Source: Flavobacterium fontis
GTDB lineage: Bacteria; Bacteroidota; Bacteroidia; Flavobacteriales; Flavobacteriaceae
NCBI RefSeq assembly: GCF_900129405.1
Contig: NZ_FQVQ01000004.1
Location: 1-64,000 of the forward strand
Length of the DNA: 64,000 bases
Direction of reading: 5' to 3'
The notes below the pieces were generated by a model that ran no database searches, had not been told where the DNA came from, and saw only the letters and a program-made list of their open reading frames with translations. Positions 8,090 to 17,850 of the stretch are shown here, piece after piece. Both the position numbers and the translations under genes were made by a program. How positions within the stretch are numbered: the first letter of the stretch is position 1; the number at the start of each line of letters is the position of its first letter.

Positions 8090-9784
8090 ATGTCAGACGA
8101 TAAGAAAGTCATATTTTCCATGTCTCGAGTTAATAAAACTTACTCGAGTACCAACAAACAGGTGTTAAAAGACATATACTTAAGTTTCTTTTATGGTGCC
8201 AAAATTGGAATTCTGGGTCTTAACGGATCGGGGAAATCCACTTTATTAAAAATCATCGCAGGGGTTGAGAAAAACTATCAAGGCGATGTGGTTTTTGCTC
8301 CAGGCTATACCGTTGGCTATTTGGAACAAGAACCCCAACTCGATGAAACGAAAACGGTGATTGAAGTGGTTCGTGAAGGAGTAGCTGAAATTGTAGCCGT
8401 TTTGGACGAATTCAACAAAATCAACGATATGTTTGGTTTGCCCGAAGTCTATGAAGATGCTGATAAAATGCAAAAACTCATGGACCGACAAGCGGAATTG
8501 CAAGATAAAATCGATGCTGTAGGCGGTTGGGAATTAGACACCAAGTTGGAAATCGCTATGGATGCCTTGCGAACGCCCGAAGGTGATACGCCAATTAAGG
8601 TTTTGTCAGGGGGTGAAAAACGCCGTGTGGCCCTGTGTCGTTTGTTATTGCAACAGCCCGATGTATTGTTATTGGACGAGCCTACCAACCACTTGGATGC
8701 TGAGTCGGTATTGTGGTTGGAGCAACATTTGCAACAATATGCCGGAACAGTAATTGCCGTAACCCACGACCGTTATTTCTTAGACAATGTAGCCGGCTGG
8801 ATCTTGGAACTTGATCGCGGCGAAGGGATTCCCTGGAAAGGAAACTATTCCTCATGGTTGGACCAAAAAGGAAAGCGTTTGGACCAAGAAGAAAAAGTAG
8901 CGTCCAAGCGTCGTAAAACGTTGGAACGCGAGTTGGAATGGGTTCGCCAAGGTGCCAAAGGACGCCAAACCAAGCAAAAAGCGCGTTTACAGAATTACGA
9001 CAAACTTTTGAATGAAGATCAAAAAGCTTTGGAAGAAAAATTAGAAATTTACATTCCAAATGGCCCACGTTTAGGAACCAATGTGATCAACGCGCATCAT
9101 GTTTCCAAAGCGTTTGGGGATAAAATTCTTTACGAGGACTTGAATTTCACCTTACCCCAAGCAGGAATTGTCGGAATTATCGGTCCCAACGGTGCAGGGA
9201 AATCCACAATTTTCCGAATGATCATGGGCGAGGAACAACCCGATGGTGGTGAATTTTCAACAGGTGATACAGTTAAAATTGCTTATGTAGATCAAAACCA
9301 TTCCAATATCGATCCCAATAAAACGATTTGGGAAAATTTTTGTGATGGGCAAGAATTAATTATGATGGGCGGACGTCAAGTGAATTCGCGGGCTTATTTA
9401 TCGCGCTTCAATTTTGGCGGCAGTGATCAAAATAAAAAAGTGGCTACCCTCTCGGGTGGAGAGCGCAACCGTTTGCATTTGGCCATGACGTTAAAAGAGG
9501 AAGGCAATGTCTTGTTGTTGGATGAGCCTACCAACGACTTGGATATCAACACCCTGCGCGCCTTAGAAGAAGGGTTAGAAAACTTTGCGGGTTGTGCCGT
9601 AATTATTTCCCACGACCGCTGGTTTCTTGACCGCGTTTGTACCCACATTTTGGCTTTTGAAGGCGATTCGCAAGTGTACTTCTTTGAAGGAGGTTTTTCA
9701 GATTACGAAGAAAACCGTCGCAAGCGATTGGGCACTGAAATTACACCAACGCGAATTAAATATAAAAAGTTAATCAGAAATTAA
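8090..9784 (+). CDS. ettA: Energy-dependent translational throttle protein EttA (ABC-F ATPase)
   Basis: This 564-residue ABC-F protein has two nucleotide-binding domains: Walker A GLNGSGKST near 43 and GPNGAGKST near 367, and signature LSGGE near 173 and 453. Both Walker B segments read LLLDEPTN. Between them lies the linker that in EttA inserts into the ribosomal E site. Known EttA gates entry into the elongation cycle according to ATP/ADP ratio. There is no membrane domain. The length and linker fit EttA better than other ABC-F types. A strong terminator follows. Confidence 0.92.
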   Translation: MSDDKKVIFSMSRVNKTYSSTNKQVLKDIYLSFFYGAKIGILGLNGSGKSTLLKIIAGVEKNYQGDVVFAPGYTVGYLEQEPQLDETKTVIEVVREGVAEIVAVLDEFNKINDMFGLPEVYEDADKMQKLMDRQAELQDKIDAVGGWELDTKLEIAMDALRTPEGDTPIKVLSGGEKRRVALCRLLLQQPDVLLLDEPTNHLDAESVLWLEQHLQQYAGTVIAVTHDRYFLDNVAGWILELDRGEGIPWKGNYSSWLDQKGKRLDQEEKVASKRRKTLERELEWVRQGAKGRQTKQKARLQNYDKLLNEDQKALEEKLEIYIPNGPRLGTNVINAHHVSKAFGDKILYEDLNFTLPQAGIVGIIGPNGAGKSTIFRMIMGEEQPDGGEFSTGDTVKIAYVDQNHSNIDPNKTIWENFCDGQELIMMGGRQVNSRAYLSRFNFGGSDQNKKVATLSGGERNRLHLAMTLKEEGNVLLLDEPTNDLDINTLRALEEGLENFAGCAVIISHDRWFLDRVCTHILAFEGDSQVYFFEGGFSDYEENRRKRLGTEITPTRIKYKKLIRN

Positions 9785-9795
9785 ATATATTTGTT

Positions 9796-9828
9796 AAAGT
9801 CCCAATGATGTTGGGACTTTGTTTTTTA
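9796..9828 (+). terminator. Rho-independent terminator after ettA
   Basis: A 10-bp perfect stem AAAGTCCCAA/TTGGGACTTT with a 5-base loop is followed by G and six T. Confidence 0.85.
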
Positions 9829-9833
9829 ATTCG

Positions 9834-12017
9834 ATGGCTTTGAAACGTATTTGGCTCATAGTATTTTTTATATCCTTTGGATGGGGCTTTGCGCAACCCA
9901 CTGAAAAATCAGTGAATGATTTACTTCAAAAAGCGGGAAATGCCTTTTACCAATTGGATGGGGTTAAGTCGTTGGAACTCTCTAAAAAAGCGCTTGATCA
10001 AGCCAAAGCCATCAACAATAAAGCGCTAGTCGCACAAGCCTACAACATGATTGGGTTGAATTTTGATGAATTCTACGACCCGGTCAAAGGATTAAAATAC
10101 TACCTACGCGGTTTAAAATATGCCGAAAAATCCAAAAATGATACGGTGCAAATTTGGCTTTGCAACAATATTGGAAATTTTTATTCATACCGTAAGAATG
10201 ATTTAAAAAACAGTATTGACTATTACAAACGGGGATTGTATTATGCAGAGAAAATTAAAGATTCGTCCGAAATAATGTATGCCAAGTTGAGTATTGCCGG
10301 TGCATATTTTGGGGCAAACAAATACCGTCAAGGCGAAACCTACATGCGGGGCATTTCCAATTTTGTGATTAAAAAAGACGATATTGAAGCCAAAATACAC
10401 TTTTATTCCATGTATGGCGACTATTACAGCCATCTTGGTAATTACACAAAAGCAGAATCTTTTTTTGACCAAGCAATTCAATTGGGGAAAAAAGAATCGG
10501 GGAGTTTACTCGATGCCTACATGATTGATGTTTACAGCGATTATTCAAGCCACTTCAAACGAAAAAAAGATTTTAAAAATGCTCTTTTTTATGCCGATTT
10601 ACATAAGTCGTTAAAAGAAAAAGTCTACAATGAGGAACGCACGCGCAAAGTAAAGTTGGCGGGGAGTCAGTTGGAAATTGAAGACTATCAACGACAAATC
10701 GATAAAATTGAAGACGAGAAATCGCAACAAAGCAAAGACTTAAAAGAGTCGAAGCTTATTGTGTTGTTGTTTGTGATTATACTTTTCATCCTCCTGTTAT
10801 TGCTCTTTTCATTGTATCGTAATTCCATGTTTCGTGATAAAACCTATCGTGAATTGCAACAAGCCTATGCCGAATTACAAGAAGCTAAAGAAAAGGCCGA
10901 TGAAGCCTCGCAATTAAAGACACAGTTTGTATCTACCATCAGTCACGAATTGCGGACTCCGCTCTATGGGGTTGTGGGAATTACCAACATCATTTTGGAT
11001 GAACATAAGGAATTGGCGCACAGTCCACATTTGAATTCCTTAAAGTTCTCAGCACGCTATTTACTGTCCTTGGTCAATGATTTACTGCAAATCAACAAAA
11101 TTGAAGAAAACAAGATTGTCTTGGAGAATATGATTTTTAATATTCCCGATGAAATCAATACTATAGTTGATTCATTGGATTTTATCGCCAAGAAAAACAA
11201 CAATACCTTAGTCAAAAATATCGATCCCGCCATTCCTGAATTTTTAATTGGAGACAAATTACGCTTGTCGCAAGTTTTTATGAATTTGGTCAGCAACGCA
11301 TTGAAGTTCACCAAAGACGGCACAGTAACCGTAACGGCGCAATTGCAAGAGGTTGTCGAATCCCGCTATTTCATTCATTTTTCAATCGCCGATACAGGGG
11401 TAGGTATAGCGCCTGAAGACCAGAAAAAAATATTTGAAAAATTTGTGCAAATTGAGCGCAAAGAAGGTGATTATCAAGGAACAGGGCTCGGACTTTCGAT
11501 CGTGCAAAAGTTGGTAGAGCTCTTCGGTAGCACCATTCAGTTGGAGAGTGAAATCGGAAAAGGGACGACTTTCTCGTTTACCCTTGCCTTTGATGCTGAT
11601 GAGAAAAAACGCATCGAAATTATCAACAATATTGATGTCGACCTATCTACGGTGCAAGTGTATCGAATTTTAGTGGTTGAAGACAATAAAATCAATCAAA
11701 TCGTTACCAAAAAAATCTTGGAAAGCCACCATTTTAAATGCACGATTCTTGATGACGGCTATGCGGCGATTGATTTGTTAGAAAAAGAACACTTTGATTT
11801 GGTACTCATGGATATCAATATGCCCATTATCAATGGTTTTGAAACTACAAAATTGATTCGTAAAAAGGGCATAGAAACTCCTGTTGTCGCGTTAACGGCC
11901 TTTGACAAACAAGAAATCACCGAACAAGCGCTGTCAAGTGGCATAAATGATATTATCATCAAACCTTTCGAACCTTCGAAGTTGTTTCAAGTGATCAGTA
12001 CCTTGATTGAACGGTAG
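9834..12017 (+). CDS. TPR-containing hybrid histidine kinase with C-terminal receiver
   Basis: This 727-residue protein has a signal peptide (MALKRIWLIVFFISFGW), TPR-like helical repeats to about residue 290, a coiled coil, one membrane helix (about 305-330), HisKA with ISHELRTPLYG, HATPase_c with GTGLGLSIVQKL, and a receiver domain (VVEDNKINQ; phospho-Asp in LVLMDINMP). The sensor is periplasmic and output must pass by phosphotransfer to an unlinked partner, as there is no HPt or DNA-binding domain. The frame is open from a TTG at 9819, but that lies in the terminator hairpin of ettA, so the ATG at 9834 is chosen. It converges with the helicase gene, with 2 bases between the stops. Confidence 0.92.
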   Translation: MALKRIWLIVFFISFGWGFAQPTEKSVNDLLQKAGNAFYQLDGVKSLELSKKALDQAKAINNKALVAQAYNMIGLNFDEFYDPVKGLKYYLRGLKYAEKSKNDTVQIWLCNNIGNFYSYRKNDLKNSIDYYKRGLYYAEKIKDSSEIMYAKLSIAGAYFGANKYRQGETYMRGISNFVIKKDDIEAKIHFYSMYGDYYSHLGNYTKAESFFDQAIQLGKKESGSLLDAYMIDVYSDYSSHFKRKKDFKNALFYADLHKSLKEKVYNEERTRKVKLAGSQLEIEDYQRQIDKIEDEKSQQSKDLKESKLIVLLFVIILFILLLLLFSLYRNSMFRDKTYRELQQAYAELQEAKEKADEASQLKTQFVSTISHELRTPLYGVVGITNIILDEHKELAHSPHLNSLKFSARYLLSLVNDLLQINKIEENKIVLENMIFNIPDEINTIVDSLDFIAKKNNNTLVKNIDPAIPEFLIGDKLRLSQVFMNLVSNALKFTKDGTVTVTAQLQEVVESRYFIHFSIADTGVGIAPEDQKKIFEKFVQIERKEGDYQGTGLGLSIVQKLVELFGSTIQLESEIGKGTTFSFTLAFDADEKKRIEIINNIDVDLSTVQVYRILVVEDNKINQIVTKKILESHHFKCTILDDGYAAIDLLEKEHFDLVLMDINMPIINGFETTKLIRKKGIETPVVALTAFDKQEITEQALSSGINDIIIKPFEPSKLFQVISTLIER

Positions 12018-12019
12018 GC

Positions 12020-13273
12020 TTATCGTTTTCCTCCCGATTTTTTTCCACGGAATGAAAACTTTTTCTTGTTTCTAAAATCTTTTTTGGGCGCTTCTGCATT
12101 TTCTTTGCTTTCATTGGACTTTGCGGTAGCCGCATCTTTCCAGGGAAAAGCATGGTTTTCGACAACTTTAATTTTTAAACGAATTAGTTTTTCAATCGCC
12201 TGCCAATACACCCATTCGTCTTTGCCGCACAAAGAAATCGCTTTGCCTTCTTTTCCTGCCCGACCTGTTCGCCCTATCCGATGTACATAGGTGTCGGGGA
12301 TGTTTGGAATATCAAAGTTGATGACAAAAGGTAAATTCTCAATATCGAGTCCTCGTGCTGCAATATCGGTCGCGGCGAGGAGTTGAATTTCTTTGTTTTT
12401 GAACTGTTCCAACACCCGCTGCCGTGCCGATTGCGACTTATCGCCGTGAATGGCTTCGGCTTTGTAATGTTGTTTTTTCAAAAACTTTACCACATTATCA
12501 GCTCCGTGTTTGGTTCGCGTGAAAATAAGAATCTGCTCCTCGGGATGCGCTTGCAGGATATCATGGAGCAACTTACGTTTATCCTCTTTTTCCACTTGAT
12601 AAACATGTTGCGTGATTTTCTCTGCCGTTGAGGCTATTGGGGTCACGGTCACATATTGGGGTTGGGTCAAAAACTGTTCTGCCAACTCGCGTATTGGCAA
12701 AGGCATTGTCGCTGAAAAGAGTAGCGTTTGGCGGTTGTCGGGAGTTAACTTGACAATCTTTTTTACGTCGTTGATAAAACCCATATCCAGCATTAAGTCG
12801 GCTTCATCCAACACCAAATGATGCAAATGATCTAAATTGACATGCCCTTGTTTATGCAAATCCAATAATCGTCCTGGCGTAGCAATCAACACATCCACCC
12901 CGCGTTTGAGTTGGTCAACCTGCGGAACTTGATTTACACCCCCAAATAATACGGACGACACGATGTTGGTATAGCGTCCATAGGTGGCAAAACTCTCTTG
13001 AATTTGAATAGCCAACTCCCGCGTAGGGGTAATGATTAACGCACGAATTAGTTTCCGTTTTTTTGCCGAACCTACAATGGGATGAATTTGGTGAATGATT
13101 GGAATCGCAAAGGCGGCTGTTTTACCGGTGCCCGTTTGCGCACAGCCGACCAAATCATCACCCTTTAAAATAACAGGTATAGCTTTTTCTTGAATAGGAG
13201 TGGGTTGCGTGTAGCCTTCTTCCGCGAGGGCTTCTTGAATATTGCGTAATAAATGAAGATCTTGAAATGTCAT
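12020..13273 (-). CDS. DEAD-box RNA helicase (RhlE-like)
   Basis: This 417-residue ATP-dependent RNA helicase carries the Q motif TPIQEKAIP, motif I AQTGTGKT, motif Ia PTRELAIQ, DEAD box VLDEADLM, SAT motif III, and motif VI HRIGRTGRAG. A lysine-rich basic tail (about 375-417) probably binds RNA. It acts in ribosome assembly or RNA decay. The frame is open to 13306, but the ATG at 13273 (MTFQDLHLL) is the family start, and a TAnnTTTG box at 13304-13311 excludes the longer one. hutG ends just upstream on the same strand. Confidence 0.93.
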   Translation of the reverse strand: MTFQDLHLLRNIQEALAEEGYTQPTPIQEKAIPVILKGDDLVGCAQTGTGKTAAFAIPIIHQIHPIVGSAKKRKLIRALIITPTRELAIQIQESFATYGRYTNIVSSVLFGGVNQVPQVDQLKRGVDVLIATPGRLLDLHKQGHVNLDHLHHLVLDEADLMLDMGFINDVKKIVKLTPDNRQTLLFSATMPLPIRELAEQFLTQPQYVTVTPIASTAEKITQHVYQVEKEDKRKLLHDILQAHPEEQILIFTRTKHGADNVVKFLKKQHYKAEAIHGDKSQSARQRVLEQFKNKEIQLLAATDIAARGLDIENLPFVINFDIPNIPDTYVHRIGRTGRAGKEGKAISLCGKDEWVYWQAIEKLIRLKIKVVENHAFPWKDAATAKSNESKENAEAPKKDFRNKKKFSFRGKKSGGKR

Positions 13274-13303
13274 ACAATAAGCTGCATTAGCACAGCATGG
13301 CCG

Positions 13304-13311
13304 CAAAGATA
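13304..13311 (-). promoter_or_regulatory. Putative -7 box TATCTTTG for the DEAD-box helicase
   Basis: A TAnnTTTG match 30 bases upstream of the chosen ATG, in the short gap after hutG. It implies a separate promoter for the helicase. Confidence 0.45.
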
Positions 13312-13315
13312 GGGA

Positions 13316-14353
13316 TTAATCCAAACTGTTTTTGGCTTTGATAAAATCCGTCACCAAATATCCAATCAATTTTCCCACCATATGCTTGTTGGTTTCAAAG
13401 TCCAAAGCCGGTGCGCCTTCACAAATATGCAAGTAAGCGGCCTGGGGATGTTTTCCGAAAAAATAGACGAATTGGCGAACTTCCTCCACCGAAAATCCAC
13501 TGGGTGTCATGGCACTCGTAGGCACCATGGGTAAGGAATCAAGATCAATTTCAACACCGTAAGCATCCGATTTGATAAAATCAATCGCAATTTGCATTTC
13601 CAAGCGAAACTCTTTCTCCCGACGAATATTCAGCGCGTCATAGGTATTGTACAACACACGTTCCTTGAGCGACTTTAATTTGTCTAATACATTTTTGGAG
13701 GTATAACTTTCATGCAATCCGAAGATGAAATATTTTTTTAAAAATCCTTCCTCAAACGCATACGAAAAACCGTTTCCACTGTGACGCCCTTCAAGAATTC
13801 GAAAATCTGAATGCGCATCGAGGTTGATGGCATTAATGGGTTTTCCCTTGGCTAGAGCTGTCCCTTTGATGTTGCCATAGGCATTGTTGTGTCCACCGCC
13901 TATTACAATTGGAATTTTACCACTTTTAACTATGAGGCTGAGGATGTGTGAAACTTCTTTATCAATTTCACTCACCAAGGTATGGAACGTCTTTCGATCG
14001 GCAGTTTCGGAGAATTGTAGGGAATTGGCTTGTTGATTTAGAGCCGTAACATCGAGTGTCCCTAAAATAAGGATTTGCGACCCTTTGCAAAAACGATTGT
14101 GTTGAATGTTGGCAATGCTTTTAATGGCACTCTCCCAAGCGGTGGCGGCACCTGGGCGACCTGAATTGGCGCGAACACCAATGTCTTCGGGTATGCCAAA
14201 CAATACAAACTGGGCATCCGTCTTTTTCAAGTACTCAACAATCGGTTCGTTTTCGGGAATAACTTGCATGCGTTCCCCAAATTTTACCTCTCCACTTCGA
14301 TGGTTGGTAATTTTAGATAAATCGGCGGCGGTAAATCGAATTAAATGTTCCAT
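13316..14353 (-). CDS. hutG: Formimidoylglutamase (ureohydrolase/arginase family)
   Basis: This 345-residue manganese enzyme cleaves N-formimidoyl-L-glutamate to glutamate and formamide, the last step of histidine degradation. Metal-binding motifs of the ureohydrolase fold are visible: GGGHNNAYG, NLDAHSDFR and EIDLDSLP. In the first motif the usual GGGHD/DH aspartate position reads Asn, which I recall as usual in flavobacterial members. The imidazolonepropionase gene hutI, which makes the preceding intermediate, lies 1 kb upstream on the same strand, separated by one opposite-strand gene. Arginase or another ureohydrolase activity is the alternative; the hut context favours formimidoylglutamase. 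Confidence 0.85.
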   Translation of the reverse strand: MEHLIRFTAADLSKITNHRSGEVKFGERMQVIPENEPIVEYLKKTDAQFVLFGIPEDIGVRANSGRPGAATAWESAIKSIANIQHNRFCKGSQILILGTLDVTALNQQANSLQFSETADRKTFHTLVSEIDKEVSHILSLIVKSGKIPIVIGGGHNNAYGNIKGTALAKGKPINAINLDAHSDFRILEGRHSGNGFSYAFEEGFLKKYFIFGLHESYTSKNVLDKLKSLKERVLYNTYDALNIRREKEFRLEMQIAIDFIKSDAYGVEIDLDSLPMVPTSAMTPSGFSVEEVRQFVYFFGKHPQAAYLHICEGAPALDFETNKHMVGKLIGYLVTDFIKAKNSLD

Positions 14354-14369
14354 ACAAAAAGTTATCGTC

Positions 14370-14377
14370 CAAAAATA
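14370..14377 (-). promoter_or_regulatory. Putative -7 box TATTTTTG for hutG
   Basis: A TAnnTTTG match 16 bases upstream of the ATG. A TTG lies about 16 bases further upstream, shorter than the usual spacing. Confidence 0.4.
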
Positions 14378-14417
14378 ATATAATTCCCAAAACCAACGTT
14401 ATCCTCGTATTAATTAT

Positions 14418-14425
14418 TAAATTTG
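14418..14425 (+). promoter_or_regulatory. Putative -7 box TAAATTTG for the coiled-coil gene
   Basis: A perfect TAnnTTTG match 22 bases before the ATG at 14448; no clear -33 TTG was seen. Confidence 0.42.
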
Positions 14426-14447
14426 CCTCACTACTAAATCTTTTGAT

Positions 14448-15332
14448 ATGGAAAATCAGAAAAGCAACTCTTCGTTAAAAGCGATTATTTTAATTCTTGC
14501 CCTCTTGTTGTTGGGTAGTTTGTTTTACATTTTCAAACTCACAACCGATACGCAGAATTTGGAAACTAAGGTTACAGCTGTTACAACAGAAAAGGACAAT
14601 GTACTTAAAGATCTTCAAGCGCTCAAAGCGACCTATGATGCCGCGATTGCCGAAAACACCTCTATGTCAGACGAATTGATTGCCGAGCGTGAAAAGGTGG
14701 TACAACTGATGGCACAATTGGAAAAAGCCAAAGGCGATGCTGGAGCACTTAAAAAGTACAGAGATCAATACAAAGCGCTCGAAGCGAAGATGAAAACCTT
14801 GATGGTAGAAGTCGAAACGTTGAAAGGCGAGAATCAGAAATTGGCTAAAAATTTAGACAGTACCTCGGTTGTTTTACAAGATTCTAAAAATTACAACCAA
14901 GTTTTGGTGGGTCAAAACGAGCAATTGTCAAAAACCGTTGAAAAAGCGTCTAAATTGTCGGTATTGAATTTAAAAACAGCTGCTTACAAACAAAAAAGTT
15001 CTGGAAAACAAATTGAGACTGATAAAGCAAGTCGTGCCGATATTTTGAAAATTAGCTTCACCATTGCCGAAAATGCGGTGGCTAAGTCTGGGGATAAAAA
15101 TTATTATGTGCAAATTATTGACGCTAAGAGCAATGTTTTAGGCGATAAAGAAACAGTTACTTTCGGGTCACAATCGCTAACCTATAGTTTTATTGCCAAA
15201 GTGAAATATGAAAATAAAACGGTAGACGTGAGTCAGGATTTACCCGGAAAAAGTTTTGAAAAAGGAACCTATTTTGTAAATATTTTTGACAAAGGCGAAT
15301 TGGTTTCTAAATCGAGTTTTACCCTTCGTTAA
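14448..15332 (+). CDS. Membrane-anchored coiled-coil protein of unknown function
   Basis: A 294-residue protein with one membrane helix near the N-terminus (about 10-30, followed by a TTDTQNLE periplasmic start). A long coiled coil of about residues 33-160 is rich in K, E, A and L, and a globular beta-rich C-terminal domain spans about 180-294 with a repeated SFTIAE/SLTYSF-like pattern. I do not recognise a named family; such proteins are conserved in Flavobacteriaceae, possibly as envelope or division proteins. It sits on the plus strand between hutI and hutG and ends with a strong terminator. Confidence 0.8.
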   Translation: MENQKSNSSLKAIILILALLLLGSLFYIFKLTTDTQNLETKVTAVTTEKDNVLKDLQALKATYDAAIAENTSMSDELIAEREKVVQLMAQLEKAKGDAGALKKYRDQYKALEAKMKTLMVEVETLKGENQKLAKNLDSTSVVLQDSKNYNQVLVGQNEQLSKTVEKASKLSVLNLKTAAYKQKSSGKQIETDKASRADILKISFTIAENAVAKSGDKNYYVQIIDAKSNVLGDKETVTFGSQSLTYSFIAKVKYENKTVDVSQDLPGKSFEKGTYFVNIFDKGELVSKSSFTLR

Positions 15333-15350
15333 TCTTTTACAATAGATACT

Positions 15351-15382
15351 AAAAAGTCCGAATTTTTGTTCGGACTTTTTTT
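15351..15382. terminator. Terminator between convergent coiled-coil and hutI genes
   Basis: A 12-bp perfect stem (AAAAAGTCCGAA and its complement) with a 6-base loop has T runs in both directions, so it can serve both convergent genes. Confidence 0.85.
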
Positions 15383-16616
15383 ATGGAATTAACGCACCGT
15401 TTAAAAATACCTTGGCTATGCGATTGGAACCAAAAGCATAGGGCAATTCATGGTAATGAATATTGGGTTGTGTAAGTATAAAATTGGCTTTCTTTCCGCG
15501 CGTGATGCTTCCATGAGTGGCGCTAATACCCATAGCATACGCGGCATTGATAGTGGCTGCATTGATGGCTTCTTCGGGGGTCATTTTCATTTTGATGCAG
15601 GCGGTAGCCACGACAAAATTCATATTACCACTGGGAGACGTACCTGGATTAAAATCGGAAGCTAAGGCCAAGGGGAGTCCCGCTTGAAGCATTTGACGGG
15701 CGGGTGTATAGGGGATACTGATGAAATAGGAACAGGAGGGGAGCGCTACCGGCATGGTGACGGCTCCTTGCAAAGCTGCAAGATCTTCCTCGGTTACAAG
15801 TTCCAAATGGTCTACCGACAAGGCGTTGTGGCGCACAGCAGCAGCAATTCCACCAATGGCTGTAAATTGATTGACATGAATTTTAGGCTGCAATCCATAA
15901 TGATTTCCCATAGCCATCAACCGTTCCGTCTCGGCCACCGTAAAATAATCCGTTTCACAAAAAACATCGAGATAATCGGCCAATTTCTCCTCGGCGATTT
16001 GGGGGATAAGGGCTTCTATTAGTTGTAAATAGCCCTCACGATTGTCTTTATATACATGGGGAAGAGCATGTGCACCAAGGAAAGTGGCTTTTATGGTCAT
16101 CGGATAATTTTCGCGCAAGCGTTGAATCACGCGAAGCATTTTTAGTTCCCCTTCGACCGTTAGTCCATATCCTGATTTGATTTCAACTGCTCCTGTTCCT
16201 TGTCGTATAATTTCCTCCAAACGAACCGCCGATTCGCGATACAATTGTTCTTCCTCCATGGCATTAAGTCGCGCGGCCGAATTTAAAATACCACCCCCTC
16301 GTTGCGCAATTTCAGCATAGGAAAGTCCGTTAATCCGATCTACAAATTCCTGCACCCGATTGCCGGCATAAACCAAATGCGTATGGCTGTCAATCCACGA
16401 GGGAAGCAGCGTACCCTGTTGCGCATCAATAATTAAGGCATCTTCGAGGACTGGGCAATCGCGCATCAATCCATAATCCAAGATAATATCGTTTTCTACT
16501 AACAAATAAGCCTCCTCGAGATAGGGCAACTCGGCCATAGCAGTTCCAGAAACTTTGTCAATTCCGGGTTCTCTAACTTGTAGCAGTGTTTTTATGTGAA
16601 TAATTAATGTTCGCAT
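15381..16616 (-). CDS. hutI: Imidazolonepropionase
   Basis: This 411-residue amidohydrolase-superfamily metalloenzyme hydrolyses 4-imidazolone-5-propanoate to N-formimidoylglutamate in histidine degradation. The metal-binding DSHTHLVYAG motif (about 76-85), GGGILNSA, and later active-site stretches (KATFLGAHALP, ALASDFNPGT) are present. Length is typical (400-415). hutG, for the following step, is downstream on the same strand; hutH and hutU are not in the window. Confidence 0.94.
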   Translation of the reverse strand: MRTLIIHIKTLLQVREPGIDKVSGTAMAELPYLEEAYLLVENDIILDYGLMRDCPVLEDALIIDAQQGTLLPSWIDSHTHLVYAGNRVQEFVDRINGLSYAEIAQRGGGILNSAARLNAMEEEQLYRESAVRLEEIIRQGTGAVEIKSGYGLTVEGELKMLRVIQRLRENYPMTIKATFLGAHALPHVYKDNREGYLQLIEALIPQIAEEKLADYLDVFCETDYFTVAETERLMAMGNHYGLQPKIHVNQFTAIGGIAAAVRHNALSVDHLELVTEEDLAALQGAVTMPVALPSCSYFISIPYTPARQMLQAGLPLALASDFNPGTSPSGNMNFVVATACIKMKMTPEEAINAATINAAYAMGISATHGSITRGKKANFILTQPNIHYHELPYAFGSNRIAKVFLNGALIP

Positions 16617-16683
16617 GCGGATATTTTTGGTAAAAATACTTTTAAAAACGATTTATTTCTAACTTTAGTCCAAATTCCTTGCG

Positions 16684-17754
16684 GTGCGAAAGATTAGTTA
16701 TAAAAAAGGGCGCAAAGTTCAGCCCACCTTGCTCGAATATACAGGCTGTCACAAATCGGTGAAAACAGAATTGCAGCTTTTTGTATACGATACAGACACA
16801 ATAACCGAGTTTGAAAAGTTTCACGTAGACGCGCTTGAGTCCTCATTTGTCCCACAAAAAGTAAATTGGTTGAATGTACACGGATTGAATGACACTGGGA
16901 TTATCCAACGGATCGGCGATTTTTTACAGGTTGACGCTTTTATGTTGTCGGATATTTTGAATACCACCAAACGAACCAAACTGGATGAATACCATGAGGT
17001 ACTTTTTTTTAATATCAAATCGTTACTTCCCATTGAACATTCCGATAATATTCAAGTCGAGCAAATTAGTTTTTTATTGAAAAAAGATTGTTTGGCTTCC
17101 TTTCAAGAAAAGCGGAGTGATTTCTTTAGTCATATCCGGGAACGATTGCGTATGCATTCGGGTATTGTTCGTGAAAAAGGAGCCGACTATCTGCTGTATT
17201 TGATGTTGGATGCCGTGATGGAAAATTTTTACATCACTATTGAAAATGAAGAAGATAAGGTAGAGGAGTTGATTAATTTATCGAAGTCGCATTCCCGACC
17301 CATTGTCTTGGAGCAAATTGAGAAACATCGCGACAATTTTAATTTTTTAAAGCGATCGATTGTTCCGTTACGCGATTCGTTGTATTCTATCAAAACCATC
17401 AAAGACGACGATGTTTTTAATGCCATTGCTCATGAAAATTATAGCTTTTTTGATCGTTTGTATCAAAAGGCCCAGGAATTATTGGAGCAAATCGATTATG
17501 ATATGACGACTTTGGATAGTGCGTCCAATTTTTATTTTGCCTCGCAAAGTAACAAGATGAATGAGGTGATGAAAACGCTAACCGTGGTGTCGGTCTTTTT
17601 TATGCCGCTAACGTTTATTGTGGGTGTTTACGGAATGAATTTTGACCACATGCCCGAATTGCATTGGAAGTATGGGTATTTCATCATTTTAGGCGTGATG
17701 TTTGTGTTGCTTTTGGGAATGATTATTTATTTCAAAAAGCGCAAATGGTTCTAA
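16684..17754 (+). CDS. corA: Magnesium/cobalt transporter CorA
   Basis: This 356-residue protein has an N-terminal soluble alpha/beta domain, a long stalk helix, and two C-terminal membrane helices (about 295-317 and 330-350). The selectivity motif YGMNF is followed by the periplasmic loop DHMPELHWKYGY. CorA pentamers carry Mg2+ (also Co2+ and Ni2+) into the cytoplasm. The start codon is GTG at 16684; MRKISYKKGRK is the usual basic N-terminus in related proteins. It diverges from hutI, with 67 bases between them. Confidence 0.93.
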   Translation: MRKISYKKGRKVQPTLLEYTGCHKSVKTELQLFVYDTDTITEFEKFHVDALESSFVPQKVNWLNVHGLNDTGIIQRIGDFLQVDAFMLSDILNTTKRTKLDEYHEVLFFNIKSLLPIEHSDNIQVEQISFLLKKDCLASFQEKRSDFFSHIRERLRMHSGIVREKGADYLLYLMLDAVMENFYITIENEEDKVEELINLSKSHSRPIVLEQIEKHRDNFNFLKRSIVPLRDSLYSIKTIKDDDVFNAIAHENYSFFDRLYQKAQELLEQIDYDMTTLDSASNFYFASQSNKMNEVMKTLTVVSVFFMPLTFIVGVYGMNFDHMPELHWKYGYFIILGVMFVLLLGMIIYFKKRKWF

Positions 17755-17812
17755 TGTTCATAACCTCGTGAATAAAATCCGCGTAACTATTGGTCATTTG
17801 AATATTAAGGCG

Positions 17813-17820
17813 TAATTTTG
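17813..17820 (+). promoter_or_regulatory. Promoter: -7 TAATTTTG with -33 TTG
   Basis: TAATTTTG is preceded by TTG at 17790-17792 with a 20-base spacer, a very good match to the Bacteroidota sigma-ABfr promoter. It overlaps the TTG that opens the longest frame of the next gene, and so argues for the ATG at 17851. Confidence 0.6.
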
Positions 17821-17850
17821 GAGAGAATTCACAAATTATTCCGGAAAACA

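Noticed and set aside
9819..9833. TTG start of the hybrid kinase
   Set aside because: It lies in the 3' arm of the ettA terminator; the ATG at 9834 gives a clean signal peptide.
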